Shown here one piece after another: positions 14,032 through 22,280 of a stretch of DNA of 61,218 bases. The DNA comes from Streptomyces sp. MH60 (lineage in GTDB: Bacteria > Actinomycetota > Actinomycetes > Streptomycetales > Streptomycetaceae), in the NCBI RefSeq assembly GCF_002939385.1, contig NZ_MULI01000042.1, forward strand, positions 1-61,218, written 5' to 3'. How positions within the stretch are numbered: position 1 is the first letter of the stretch; every line of letters begins with the position of its first letter. The notes beneath the pieces are model-generated. The model saw only the letters and a list, made by a program, of their open reading frames with translations. It made no database searches and was not told the origin of the DNA. Position numbers and translations under genes: made by a program.

Positions 14032-16854
14032 ATGACGACCGTGCACGAGGGACAGGGCGACCTGGTCCTGGGGGCGCTCGGCTCGCTGGGCACGCGGGTC
14101 GACTGCGCCGGGTTCAACCGGCTCGACCTGGGGGGGCCGCAGGTGCTGTGGCTGGTCGTGTCCGGCGCGGTGGACCTGTTCGCGGTGGACGCCGGGGAAC
14201 AGGGCCACTGGCACCATCTGGGGCGCCTGGAGACGGGCTCGGTGCTGCTCGGACCGGTCGCCGGACCGCAGCACACCCTGGTGGCGCGTCCGCTGCGGGA
14301 CTGCGTGGTGCACCGCATCGCACTGCGCGAGCTGTACCAGCCGGCGAGCACCCAGACATGGTCGTACGACGCGTACGGCAACCCCCAGTACGTGCCGCCG
14401 ACGACGAGCCCGCTGGAGTACGGCCTCGCCCTCGGCGTGGGCCGCGGTCTGACCGTCCTCTTCCAGGCACCGATGGCCGCCGAGCGGGCCGGCGCGCCCG
14501 CCGACGACGACGTGTTCTGGATGCAGGTGCCGCCGGGCAGCGTGCAGTACGGGGCGGTGTACGGCGAGGAGGCGGCCGCCGACCTGCTGATGGACCCGGC
14601 GCTGTGGCAGAGCATGGTCGACCAGCAGTACCGGCTGCTGACCACCCTGGACCGCTGGATCGAGCAGCTGGAGCGCACCCACGAGACGCGTACCGCGGCC
14701 GGTATCAAGGCCGGTGAGGCGGTGCGCGAGCAGGCCGACCGGACGCTGCTGGCCTCCATCGGCAAGCGCCGGGCGCAGCGCGGCACGGCCGCCGACGCCG
14801 ACGCCACGTACGCGGCCTGCGAACTGGTCGCCCGCGCCGCCGGGATCCCGCTCGCCGAACCGGTCCTGGGCGGCGCCGAGAGCGACCGGCTCGACCCGGT
14901 GGAGCGCATCGCGCTCGCCTCGCGGGTGCGGACCAGGTCGGTGCGGCTGGAGGACCGCTGGTGGCGGGACGACGTGGGCCCGCTGGTCGGGCACCGCACC
15001 CTGTCGGGGGCGCCGGTGGCGCTGCTGTGGCGGCGCGGTGGCTATGTGGCCGTGCATCCGGCGACCGGTCGTGAGACGCCGGTGGAGAAGGCGAACGCCG
15101 GGGAGTTCGAGCCGCGCGCGGTGATGTTCTACCGGCCGCTGCCCGAGCGGCGGCCGAGTCCGCTGCGGCTGCTGCGGTTCTGTCTGGGGGGCACCCGCGG
15201 GGATCTGACCGGTCTGCTGCTCGCCGGTCTGGTGACGGTGGCGCTCGGCGCGCTGGTGCCGATCGCGACGGGCCGGGTGCTCGGCGAGTTCGTGCCGAAG
15301 GCGCAGACCGGGCTGATCGTGCAGGTGTGTCTCGCGGTGATGCTGAGCAGTGTCGTCGCGGCGGCCTTCATGCTGTTGCAGAACTTGACCATCCTGCGGC
15401 TGGAGGGCCGGATCGAGGCGACGCTCCAGCCCGCCGTGTGGGACCGGCTGCTGCGGCTGCCGACGAAGTTCTTCACCGAGCGTTCCACCGGCGAGCTGGC
15501 GAGCGCGGCCATGGGCATCAGCGCGATCCGCCGGCTGCTGGCGGGGGTCGGTCCGACGGTGGCCCAGTCGGTGACCGTCGGGGCGGTGAACCTCGGCCTG
15601 CTGCTCTGGTTCAGCGTGCCGATGGCCCTGGCCGCGATCGGCATGCTGGTGGTCGTCGGCGGGGTCTTCCTGGGCCTGGGACTGTGGCAGGTGCGCTGGC
15701 AGCGCCGGCTGGTCAAGCTGACCAACAAGCTGAACAACCAGGCGTTCCAGACGCTGCGCGGGCTGCCCAAGCTGCGGGTGGCGGCGGCCGAGAACTACGC
15801 CTACGCGGCGTGGGCGGAGCGGTTCGCCCACAGCCGGGAGCTGCAGCAGCGGGCGGGGCGGATCAAGAACCTGAACGCGGTGCTGGGCGCGGTGTACCTG
15901 CCGCTGTGCACGCTGCTGATGTTCATGCTGCTCGCCGGTCCGGCGCGGGGTTCGATGTCGGCGGCCGAGTTCCTCACCTTCAACGCCTCGGTGACGATGC
16001 TGCTGACCTCGGTCACCCAGCTGACCGGCGCGTTCGTGTCGGGGGTGGCGGCGCTGCCGCTGTTCGAGGAGATCCGGCCGGTGCTGGACGCGACGCCCGA
16101 GGTGCGGACGGCGAGCACCCGGCCGGGGCCGCTGTCGGGGGCGATCGAGGCGCGCCGGCTGTCCTTCCGGTACACCGACGACGGGCCGCTGGTCCTGGAC
16201 GACGTGTCCTTCGAGGTGCGTCCCGGCGAGTTCGTGGCGGTCGTCGGCCCCAGCGGCTGCGGCAAGTCGACGCTGCTGAGGCTGCTGATCGGCTTCGACC
16301 GGCCACTGTCGGGCAGCGTCCTGTACGACGGCCAGGACCTGGCCGCGCTGGACCAGTCGGCGGTGCGCAGGCAGTGCGGGGTGGTGCTCCAGCACGCGCA
16401 GCCGTTCACCGGCTCGATCCTGGACGTCATCTGCGGCACCGAGCCGTACACGCCCGAGGAGGCGATGGCGGCGGCCGAGATGGCGGGGCTGGCGGAGGAC
16501 ATCCGGCGGATGCCGATGGGTCTGCACACCATCGTGTCGGGCAGCGGCGCGGTCTCCGGGGGCCAGCGGCAGCGGCTGATGATCGCTCAGGCGCTGATCC
16601 GCCGGCCGCGCATCCTCTTCTTCGACGAGGCCACCAGCGCCCTGGACAACGAGACGCAGCGCACGGTGATCGAGTCCACCAAGGCGCTCAACGCCACCCG
16701 GATCGTGATCGCGCACCGCCTGTCCACGGTGCTGGACGCCGACCGCGTGATCGTGATGGAGGACGGCAGGGTCGCCCAGCAGGGCCCACCCGCCCAGTTG
16801 CTGGCGGACACCGGCGGCCGGCTGCACGAGCTGGTGCGGCGACAACTGGCCTGA
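14032..16854 (+). CDS. Second ABC exporter with N-terminal cyclic-nucleotide-binding-like region
   Basis: A 940-aa protein of the NHLM second-transporter type. Residues about 1-115 look like a cupin/CRP-like beta barrel (LWLVVSGAVDLFAV, LETGSVLLGPV), followed by a long soluble linker with helices (about 180-360). Transmembrane helices lie at about 395-660, and the ATPase domain at about 700-940 has Walker A VGPSGCGKST, signature VSGGQRQRLMIA, Walker B ILFFDEATSALD and VIAHRLS. No C39 domain is present. It begins two bases after the first transporter gene, so the two probably form a heterodimer or act in sequence. The sensory ligand, if any, is unknown. Confidence 0.88.
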   Translation: MTTVHEGQGDLVLGALGSLGTRVDCAGFNRLDLGGPQVLWLVVSGAVDLFAVDAGEQGHWHHLGRLETGSVLLGPVAGPQHTLVARPLRDCVVHRIALRELYQPASTQTWSYDAYGNPQYVPPTTSPLEYGLALGVGRGLTVLFQAPMAAERAGAPADDDVFWMQVPPGSVQYGAVYGEEAAADLLMDPALWQSMVDQQYRLLTTLDRWIEQLERTHETRTAAGIKAGEAVREQADRTLLASIGKRRAQRGTAADADATYAACELVARAAGIPLAEPVLGGAESDRLDPVERIALASRVRTRSVRLEDRWWRDDVGPLVGHRTLSGAPVALLWRRGGYVAVHPATGRETPVEKANAGEFEPRAVMFYRPLPERRPSPLRLLRFCLGGTRGDLTGLLLAGLVTVALGALVPIATGRVLGEFVPKAQTGLIVQVCLAVMLSSVVAAAFMLLQNLTILRLEGRIEATLQPAVWDRLLRLPTKFFTERSTGELASAAMGISAIRRLLAGVGPTVAQSVTVGAVNLGLLLWFSVPMALAAIGMLVVVGGVFLGLGLWQVRWQRRLVKLTNKLNNQAFQTLRGLPKLRVAAAENYAYAAWAERFAHSRELQQRAGRIKNLNAVLGAVYLPLCTLLMFMLLAGPARGSMSAAEFLTFNASVTMLLTSVTQLTGAFVSGVAALPLFEEIRPVLDATPEVRTASTRPGPLSGAIEARRLSFRYTDDGPLVLDDVSFEVRPGEFVAVVGPSGCGKSTLLRLLIGFDRPLSGSVLYDGQDLAALDQSAVRRQCGVVLQHAQPFTGSILDVICGTEPYTPEEAMAAAEMAGLAEDIRRMPMGLHTIVSGSGAVSGGQRQRLMIAQALIRRPRILFFDEATSALDNETQRTVIESTKALNATRIVIAHRLSTVLDADRVIVMEDGRVAQQGPPAQLLADTGGRLHELVRRQLA

Positions 16855-16884
16855 TCGGCGCTCAGATGGGTACCTGTTGCCCTC

Positions 16885-17895
16885 ATGCGGATCAGCGTGG
16901 TGGATGTGGGGTCGAACACGGTCCGGCTCATGGTGGCGGACGCCGAGGGCGGCGTCCCGCTGCCGGTGCACACCGCGAAGTGGCGGCTGCGGCTGTCGGA
17001 GCAGGTCAGGCCGGGCGGCCCGGTCCCGGAGGAGGCCGTGGAGCGGCTCGTCGAGGCGGTCGCGGACGCCGGCAGGACCGCGGACCGCTGGGGCGCGGCG
17101 GGACCGCTGGCCTTCGCGACCGCCGTGGTGCGCGCCGCGCCGAACCGGTGTGAGGTGCTGCGCACCGTGCACGCCCGCACCGGCGTGCCGCTGTGCACCC
17201 TGCCGGGCGAGGTGGAGGCGGAGCTGACCTTCCTCGGGGCCCGGCGCTGGATGGGCTGGCGGGTCGGGCCGCTGGCCCTGCTGGACATCGGCGGCGGTTC
17301 GCTGGAGGTCGCGTTCGGGCGTGGCCGGCTGCCCGGCTTCGTGGCCTCGCTGCCGCTGGGCGCGGCCCGGCTCACCCACGAGTTCCTGGCGGGCGGCCAG
17401 GACCCGGCGTCGCGGGACCAGGTCAAGGCGTTGCGCCGGGGGGTCCGCCACCAGCTGCGGGACGTCGCCGCGCGGATCCGCTGGGAGGGGCCGCGGACCG
17501 CCGTGGCCACCTCGCGGACCTTCCAGCAGCTCGGGCGGCTGTGCGGGGCCCCGCCGGGCCGGCACGGGCCCTTCATGGAGCGGCGGATGCGCTGCTCGGA
17601 CCTGGGGGACGCGGTGGGCCGGCTGGCCGCCCTGTCCGCCGCCGAGCGGGCCCGGCTGCCGGGCATCTCGGCACCGCGCGCGGCCCAGAGCCTGGCCGGA
17701 GCCATGGTGGGGCACACCGCGATGAAGCTGATCGGCCTCGAGTCGGTGACGCTCTGCCCCTGGGCGATCCGGGAGGGCGTCCTGCTGCGCCACATCGAGG
17801 ACGGCCCGTCCTGGTGGGCCGAGGTCGTCCGCCGCAGCGAGGAGGCCGCTCCCCCGGCGCCGGTGCCCCTGCGCCTGGCGTCCACGTCCAACTGA
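16885..17895 (+). CDS. Ppx/GppA family phosphatase
   Basis: A 336-aa member of the exopolyphosphatase/guanosine pentaphosphatase family, with the actin-like ASKHA fold. Phosphate-binding loops are RISVVDVGSNTVRLMVAD at the N-terminus and ALLDIGGGSLEVAFG at about 130-145; FATAVVRAAPN sits in the usual place between them. These enzymes hydrolyse polyphosphate or pppGpp. Actinobacteria commonly have two paralogues, and the substrate of this one cannot be settled by sight. It begins 30 bp after the ABC exporter but has its own spacing and is probably unrelated to peptide export. A 59-aa acidic protein gene follows. Confidence 0.85.
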   Translation: MRISVVDVGSNTVRLMVADAEGGVPLPVHTAKWRLRLSEQVRPGGPVPEEAVERLVEAVADAGRTADRWGAAGPLAFATAVVRAAPNRCEVLRTVHARTGVPLCTLPGEVEAELTFLGARRWMGWRVGPLALLDIGGGSLEVAFGRGRLPGFVASLPLGAARLTHEFLAGGQDPASRDQVKALRRGVRHQLRDVAARIRWEGPRTAVATSRTFQQLGRLCGAPPGRHGPFMERRMRCSDLGDAVGRLAALSAAERARLPGISAPRAAQSLAGAMVGHTAMKLIGLESVTLCPWAIREGVLLRHIEDGPSWWAEVVRRSEEAAPPAPVPLRLASTSN

Positions 17896-17942
17896 ACGAC
17901 CGAGGCAAGAGCCGTACGACGAGAAGCGAGAAGGAGCACATC

Positions 17943-18122
17943 GTGTCCCAGGACGGCGAGCACGACCACAAGCAGCCCGAGACCGCCATCGAGGAGGTGC
18001 TGCGCGAGATCGAGGAGGCCAGGCCCCGCGACGCGGAGTCCGGCGAGGGCGGGCACCGGGGCGAGGCGGGGGACGCCACGTCGCCGAACACCGGTGCCCA
18101 GAAGGACGTCGAGGGCGAGTGA
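17943..18122 (+). CDS. Small acidic hydrophilic protein (59 aa)
   Basis: A short gene from GTG 17943 to TGA 18120-18122. The product begins MSQDGEHDHKQPETAIEEVL and is rich in Glu, Asp, Gly and His, with one likely amphipathic helix at about residues 13-28 (TAIEEVLREIEEARPR). It has no membrane segment or signal. AAGGAG eight bases upstream supports the start, and the frame shows normal Streptomyces third-position GC. It is likely intrinsically disordered and I assign no function. It lies between the Ppx/GppA gene and the diiron enzyme gene, and could be transcribed with either. Confidence 0.65.
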   Translation: MSQDGEHDHKQPETAIEEVLREIEEARPRDAESGEGGHRGEAGDATSPNTGAQKDVEGE

Positions 18123-18178
18123 CGTAACGCTCCGGGGCGGCCGGGGGTGCCGGGGCGCTGTCCGGGTACTCGCCGCGC

Positions 18179-19210
18179 ATGGAGTACGACCGCGAAGGAC
18201 CACAGCTGCCGACGGCCCGGGGACCGGTCTCCGAGGCCGTCGGCGCACATCTGCTCGGTACGGGCCCACTGCCCTCCCCCGAGGCCGTCGCCGCCGCGCC
18301 CGTGTACGGCGACGACCTCCAGCTCGCCCTGTACCAGTGCTACGAGCTGCACTACCGGGGCTTCGCCGGGGTCCGCCCCGACCTGGAGTGGGACCCCGCC
18401 CTGCTGGGCGTGCGGGCCGGGCTGGAGCGGCGCTTCCTGTCCGCCCTCAGGGCCGACACCCCGGTCCACGACAGCGTCGCGGACGCGGTCGGGGCGCTGC
18501 TCGTCGAGCCCGTTCACGGCGAGGGGGTCAGCCACTTCCTGCGGGACGAGGGCGAGTTGTGGCAGCTGCGTGAGTACGCGGCCCAGCGCTCGCTGTACCA
18601 CCTGAAGGAGGCCGATCCGCACGCCTGGGTGCTGCCGCGGCTGTGGGGCCGGGCGAAGGCGGCGATGGCGGCGGTGGAGTTCGACGAGTACGGCGGCGGC
18701 CGCGCCGACCGGGTGCACGCCCGCCTGTTCGCCGACCTGATGACGGATCTGGACCTGGACACGACGTACGGGGCCCATCTCGACGCGGCCTCGGCCGAGT
18801 GCCTGGCCACGGTGAACATGATGTCCCTGTTCGGCCTGCACCGGTCGCTGCGCGGCGCGCTGGTGGGGCACTTCGCGGCGGTGGAGATCACCTCGTCGCC
18901 CGGTTCCCGGCGGCTCGCCGAGGCGATGCGCCGCACCGGTGCGGGTCCGGCCGCCGAGTACTTCTACGACGAGCACGTCGAGGCCGACGCGGTGCACGAG
19001 CAGATCGTGCGGCACGAGGTGATCGACGGCCTGCTGGAGCAGGAGCCGCGGCTCGCGGCGGACGTCGTGTTCGGCATCGACGCCACCGGCTACCTCGAAG
19101 AGCGCCTGGGCGACCGGCTGCTCGCCGACTGGCGTGCGGGACGGTCCTCCCTGCGTACGCCGCTGCCCGCCGGTCGCCGTGTCCACGGGGAAATTTCTCA
19201 TATTCCGTGA
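18179..19210 (+). CDS. Haem-oxygenase-like diiron oxidase family protein
   Basis: A 343-aa all-helical protein of the 'iron-containing redox enzyme' (HDO) family. Likely metal ligands are in REYAAQRSLYHLKEADPHAW (around residues 135-155) and in YFYDEHVEADAVHEQIVRHE (around 260-280), where Glu/His/Asp repeat at helix spacing. Known HDO enzymes use a non-haem diiron site for N-oxygenation, desaturation or C-C cleavage. The ATG 18179 start lacks a clear ribosome site, so the true start may differ slightly. It is followed after about 20 bp by a methyltransferase and then a CDGSH protein, suggesting one small operon. The substrate is unknown. Confidence 0.75.
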   Translation: MEYDREGPQLPTARGPVSEAVGAHLLGTGPLPSPEAVAAAPVYGDDLQLALYQCYELHYRGFAGVRPDLEWDPALLGVRAGLERRFLSALRADTPVHDSVADAVGALLVEPVHGEGVSHFLRDEGELWQLREYAAQRSLYHLKEADPHAWVLPRLWGRAKAAMAAVEFDEYGGGRADRVHARLFADLMTDLDLDTTYGAHLDAASAECLATVNMMSLFGLHRSLRGALVGHFAAVEITSSPGSRRLAEAMRRTGAGPAAEYFYDEHVEADAVHEQIVRHEVIDGLLEQEPRLAADVVFGIDATGYLEERLGDRLLADWRAGRSSLRTPLPAGRRVHGEISHIP

Positions 19211-19231
19211 CGACCGGGGTACGTGGGATCC

Positions 19232-19885
19232 GTGAATTTCATGGTGCTACCGGGCGTCTACGCCCCTCAGGAGGACACCGCCCTGCTGGCCGGGGCGCTG
19301 TCGGACGAGTCGCTCCCGCCGGGCGCGGCCGTGCTCGACGTGGGAACCGGCTCGGGCGCCCTGGCCCTGGCGGCGGCACGGCGGGGCGGCCGGGTGACCG
19401 CGGTGGACGTGTCGTGGCGCGCGGTGTGCGCCGCGCGGCTCAACGCGGCCCGGGCCGGGCTGCCGGTCCGCGTCCGGCACGGCAACCTCTTCACGCCCGT
19501 ACGCGGTGAGACCTTCGATCTGGTGCTGGCCAATCCGCCGTATGTGCCGGCGCCCGCCTCCGGCCGCCGGCCGCGTGGTGCCGCGCGGGCCTGGGACGCG
19601 GGGCACGACGGTCGCATGGTCCTGGACCGGATCTGCCTCCAGGTGCCCCGGCTGCTGCGCCCGGGCGGTGTGCTGCTGCTCGTGCAGTCGGCGCTCAGCG
19701 ACCCCGCGAGGACCGAGGCGCTGCTGCGCGAGGCGGGCCTGAAGGCCGCGGTGGTCCGGCGGCGGCGGATCGCGTTCGGTCCCGTGCTGCGCGGCCGGGA
19801 GCGCTGGCTGCGGCAGCGCGGACTGCTGTCCCTGGCCGACTACGAGGAGGAGCTGGTGGTCGTCCGTGCCGAACTCCCCGTCTGA
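19232..19885 (+). CDS. HemK/PrmC-like class I methyltransferase
   Basis: An approximately 217-aa SAM-dependent methyltransferase. Motif I is VLDVGTGSGALALAAARRG, the acidic post-I residue is in VTAVDVSW, and motif IV is VLANPPYVPAP, the NPPY signature of glutamine N5- and exocyclic-amine methyltransferases. It lacks the N-terminal helical domain of PrmC, like the short HemK2/Mtq2 type, whose typical N-terminus VYAPQEDT is present. The start is uncertain: GTG 19223, GTG 19232 and ATG 19241 are all in frame, and GTG 19232 has a GGGATC site. The 3' end overlaps the CDGSH gene by 20 bp. Confidence 0.82.
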   Translation: MNFMVLPGVYAPQEDTALLAGALSDESLPPGAAVLDVGTGSGALALAAARRGGRVTAVDVSWRAVCAARLNAARAGLPVRVRHGNLFTPVRGETFDLVLANPPYVPAPASGRRPRGAARAWDAGHDGRMVLDRICLQVPRLLRPGGVLLLVQSALSDPARTEALLREAGLKAAVVRRRRIAFGPVLRGRERWLRQRGLLSLADYEEELVVVRAELPV

Positions 19886-20114
19886 CGCCCCGCGCCCGCC
19901 GGACGCCCCGCGCCGGATCAAGGTCCAGCGCCGCGGGCCGCTGCTGGTGGAGGGGCCGGTGGAGGTGGAGCTGGAGGACGGGACGACGGTGTCCTCCGAC
20001 CGCTTCCGGGTGGCGCTGTGCACGTGCCGGCGCAGTCGGCGCTATCCGTGGTGCGACACCAGCCACCGCGCCCGCTCGTCCGGGTCCGGTGACGGGCCGG
20101 CCGCGAAGGACTGA
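19866..20114 (+). CDS. CDGSH-type iron-sulfur protein
   Basis: An 82-aa protein with a single CDGSH-like zinc-finger/iron-sulfur motif: Cys52 and Cys54 in VALCTCRRS, Cys63 and His67 in YPWCDTSH. Three Cys and one His normally hold a redox-active [2Fe-2S] cluster. The motif here is CDTSH rather than CDGSH, a mild variant. The remainder is Pro/Arg-rich (N-term) and Ser/Gly-rich (C-term), without membrane segments. GTG 19866 lies inside the methyltransferase gene (20-bp overlap), showing tight coupling. It could serve as electron donor for the diiron enzyme two genes upstream; this is inference from gene order. Confidence 0.8.
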   Translation: MPNSPSDAPRPPDAPRRIKVQRRGPLLVEGPVEVELEDGTTVSSDRFRVALCTCRRSRRYPWCDTSHRARSSGSGDGPAAKD

Positions 20115-20149
20115 TCCCCGGCTCCCGGTAGTCGGTCCCGGGTCCGGGA

Positions 20150-20182
20150 GGGCGGCGGACGGCCCCACTCCGTCCGCCGCCC
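20150..20182 (+). terminator. Terminator after the diiron-methyltransferase-CDGSH run
   Basis: A perfect 13-bp stem GGGCGGCGGACGG/CCGTCCGCCGCCC with a 7-base loop, 36 bp after the CDGSH stop. Confidence 0.75.
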
Positions 20183-20210
20183 CCGGTGCGGGCCCGCGGG
20201 CTCCGTACGG

Positions 20211-20243
20211 CGGCGGCTCGCACTCCCCAGTGGCGAGCCGCCG
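20211..20243 (-). terminator. Terminator for the convergent inhibitor gene
   Basis: An 11-bp stem CGGCGGCTCGC/GCGAGCCGCCG enclosing a further ACT/AGT pair, 33 bp downstream of the leftward inhibitor gene. Together with 20150-20182 it separates two convergent units. Confidence 0.65.
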
Positions 20244-20276
20244 GTCACGCCGCACGTTCCCGGCGGTCCCGGTCCC

Positions 20277-20711
20277 TCAGAACGTGAAGACGCTCGCGCT
20301 GCCCGCGTTCTTCACGCACTCGTTGGCGAAGGTGCGTTCGTAGGAGAGGCGCCGGCCCTGCCAGACCCCGTCGACGGTGACGACCACGGGGGCGTACTCC
20401 CGGGTGCACATCACCGTGTCCTCGGCGGCCAGGGCGCCCGGGTCGCCGTGCGCGGCGCGCAGTTCGGCGCAGGCGGCGTCGGCCGCGGGGTGGGTGCCGG
20501 AGGCCGTCGGGGCGCAGGTCAGGGTGACCGCCCGCAGGGGTGCGGCGGTGGCAGCGCTCTCTCCGTGCCCCATGGTCAGCACCAGGGCCGAGGGGGCGTA
20601 GAGCGACGCGGGGGCGGTGGCCGGGGAGGCGAGAGAGGCCCCGGCGAGGGGCCCGCAGACGGCGGTGGCCGTCAGGCCCAGAGTCGCTGCCCAGCGCGCG
20701 GTGTTCCGCAT
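20277..20711 (-). CDS. Subtilisin-inhibitor-like (SSI) secreted protease inhibitor, P1 Arg
   Basis: A 144-aa secreted inhibitor. A signal peptide ends near LASPATA; the mature part begins about SLYAPSALVLTMGHG. The fold markers GVWQGRRLSYERTFANEC and the four conserved Cys are present. The reactive loop reads VMCTREYAP; by alignment with SSI (MCPMVYDP) the P1 residue is Arg, which predicts inhibition of trypsin-like enzymes as well as subtilisins. I chose ATG 20711 rather than the in-frame ATG 20720, because the ribosome site GGAAGG directly abuts the first ATG and is nine bases from the second. A streptogrisin-like protease is encoded 10 kb to the left. Confidence 0.92.
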   Translation of the reverse strand: MRNTARWAATLGLTATAVCGPLAGASLASPATAPASLYAPSALVLTMGHGESAATAAPLRAVTLTCAPTASGTHPAADAACAELRAAHGDPGALAAEDTVMCTREYAPVVVTVDGVWQGRRLSYERTFANECVKNAGSASVFTF

Positions 20712-21070
20712 TGTGTGCATCCTTCCGCTCGTTTTCGAGGGTGGTGCCGGCCCGGCTCGGTCGGTGCCGGAACGGCGAGCGCGAGTCTGCCGAGTCCGGC
20801 GCCGAAACTCATCTCGACCCCATGGGTTTCGGTAACCTTGCGTATTGAATCAGTGGCGTGAAGTCACGGAATTTGAACGTTCCAAGTCCGCAACTGGGCG
20901 TTTCTTGATCGAATGTTGAGACCGGAACTGGCCGGATGGCGTGATCCACACCTTCGCCGATAGGCCTGAAACACCCCTGAAACAGGCCCGTCGACCCTGA
21001 CGGCCACCCCCGGCATACCCGCGGGTATGGTGCCGGCAGCGCGAGCTCGACGACGAGAGGCGGACGTGGG
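20712..21070. other. Divergent intergenic region
   Basis: The 359 bp contain the promoter of the inhibitor gene (leftward) and that of the lactate monooxygenase-like gene (rightward). The middle (about 20825-20935) is less GC-rich than its surroundings, as expected of promoter DNA. The only clear structure is the palindrome at 21014-21029. I see no gene. Confidence 0.5.
21014..21029. promoter_or_regulatory. 16-bp perfect palindrome upstream of the FMN oxidase gene
   Basis: CATACCCG/CGGGTATG is a perfect palindrome centred about 50 bp upstream of ATG 21071. TATGGT at 21026-21031 could be a -10 hexamer, so a protein bound here would block transcription. No regulator is adjacent. Confidence 0.5.
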
Positions 21071-22240
21071 ATGCCGAAGCACTGGGCGGACTTCCAGTAC
21101 GAGATCTACCTGAACGGCATGACGGGCACCGTGCCCCGGCTGCCCACCGATCTGACCCGGCTGGAGGAGCTGACCGAGCGGCGCCTGGGCCCCGGTCCCT
21201 TCGGGTACGTCGCGGGCAGCGCAGGCGACGGCAGCACCGCCCGCGCCAACCGGGCGGCGCTGGCCCGGCGCCGGATCGTCCCGCGCATGCTGCGCGACGT
21301 GCACGAACGCGACCTGCGCGTCGAGGTGCTGGGCCGGGACCTGCCCGCACCGCTGGCGCTCGCGCCGGTCGGCGTCCTGTCGATCATGCATCCGGACGCG
21401 GAGCCCGCCGCGGCCCGGGCCGCCGCCGCCCAGGGCGTGCCGTACATCCTCTCCTCCGCCTCCAGCACGCCCATGGAGCAGGTCGCCGAGGCGATGGGCG
21501 ACGCCGAGCGCTGGTTCCAGCTGTACTGGCCCAAGGACCGCGAGGTGGCGCGCAGCTTCCTGCAGCGCGCCGGGGCGGCCGGGTACACGGCGCTGTTCGT
21601 CACGCTGGACACACCGCTGCTGTCCTGGCGCCCGCGCGACCTCGACCAGGCGTACCTGCCGTTCCTGCACGGGGTGGGCACCGCCAACTACTTCTCGGAC
21701 CCGGCCTTCCGGGCCGGTCTGGCGAAGCCGGTGCACGAGGACCCGAACGCGGCGGTGACGCATTTCGTCGGCATGTTCTCCGATCCCGCCAAGTCCTGGC
21801 CGGACCTGGCGTTCCTGCGGGAGAACTGGGACGGTCCGATCGTCCTCAAGGGCGTCCTGCACCCGGACGACGCCCGGCTCGCCGCCGACGCCGGGATGGA
21901 CGGCGTGGTCGTCTCCAACCACGGCGGCCGTCAGGTGGCCGGTTCCGTCGCGGCCGCGGACGCCCTGCCGCGCGTGGTGGAGGCGGTCGGCGACCGGCTC
22001 ACCGTGCTGTTCGACAGCGGCGTCCGCACCGGCGACGACGTCTTCAAGGCACTCGCGCTCGGCGCCCGTGCGGTACTCCTGGGCCGCCCCTACGTCTACG
22101 GCCTGGGCCTGGACGGCCAGGCCGGCGTGGAGCACGTGATCCGCTGTCTGCTCGCCGAACTGGACCTCACCCTGGCCCTGTCCGGACACGCCTCACCGGC
22201 CACGCCGGGCCCCGCCGACCTGGTCGAGGGCCCGGAGTGA
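21071..22240 (+). CDS. Lactate 2-monooxygenase-like FMN enzyme
   Basis: A 389-aa TIM-barrel flavoprotein of the L-2-hydroxyacid oxidase family. The N-terminal segment FQYEIYLNGMTG and its length resemble mycobacterial lactate 2-monooxygenase, which converts L-lactate to acetate and CO2. Active-site residues are visible: LAPVGVLS near the FMN, FQLYWPKD (Tyr), VTLDTPLLSWRPRDL (Asp and Arg), IVLKGVLHPDD (Lys) and VVSNHGGRQ (catalytic His plus Arg). The FMN phosphate loops are VLFDSGVRTGDDV and ALGARAVLLGRPY. ATG 21071 is preceded by GAGAGG further upstream. A 16-bp palindrome probably serves as operator. Glycolate or another 2-hydroxyacid as substrate remains possible. Confidence 0.85.
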   Translation: MPKHWADFQYEIYLNGMTGTVPRLPTDLTRLEELTERRLGPGPFGYVAGSAGDGSTARANRAALARRRIVPRMLRDVHERDLRVEVLGRDLPAPLALAPVGVLSIMHPDAEPAAARAAAAQGVPYILSSASSTPMEQVAEAMGDAERWFQLYWPKDREVARSFLQRAGAAGYTALFVTLDTPLLSWRPRDLDQAYLPFLHGVGTANYFSDPAFRAGLAKPVHEDPNAAVTHFVGMFSDPAKSWPDLAFLRENWDGPIVLKGVLHPDDARLAADAGMDGVVVSNHGGRQVAGSVAAADALPRVVEAVGDRLTVLFDSGVRTGDDVFKALALGARAVLLGRPYVYGLGLDGQAGVEHVIRCLLAELDLTLALSGHASPATPGPADLVEGPE

Positions 22241-22261
22241 GGGGACGGCGGCCCCGTCCCC
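22241..22261. terminator. Terminator between convergent genes
   Basis: GGGGACGG/CCGTCCCC, an 8-bp stem with a 5-base loop, immediately after the FMN enzyme stop and before the stop of the convergent sigma-ricin fusion gene. Confidence 0.6.
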
Positions 22262-22280
22262 CCGGAAGGGGCGGGGCCCC

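Noticed and set aside
11700..14999. Long leftward frames opposite the ABC exporters
   Set aside because: They are Ser/Arg/His-biased shadows of genes with Walker and signature motifs on the plus strand.
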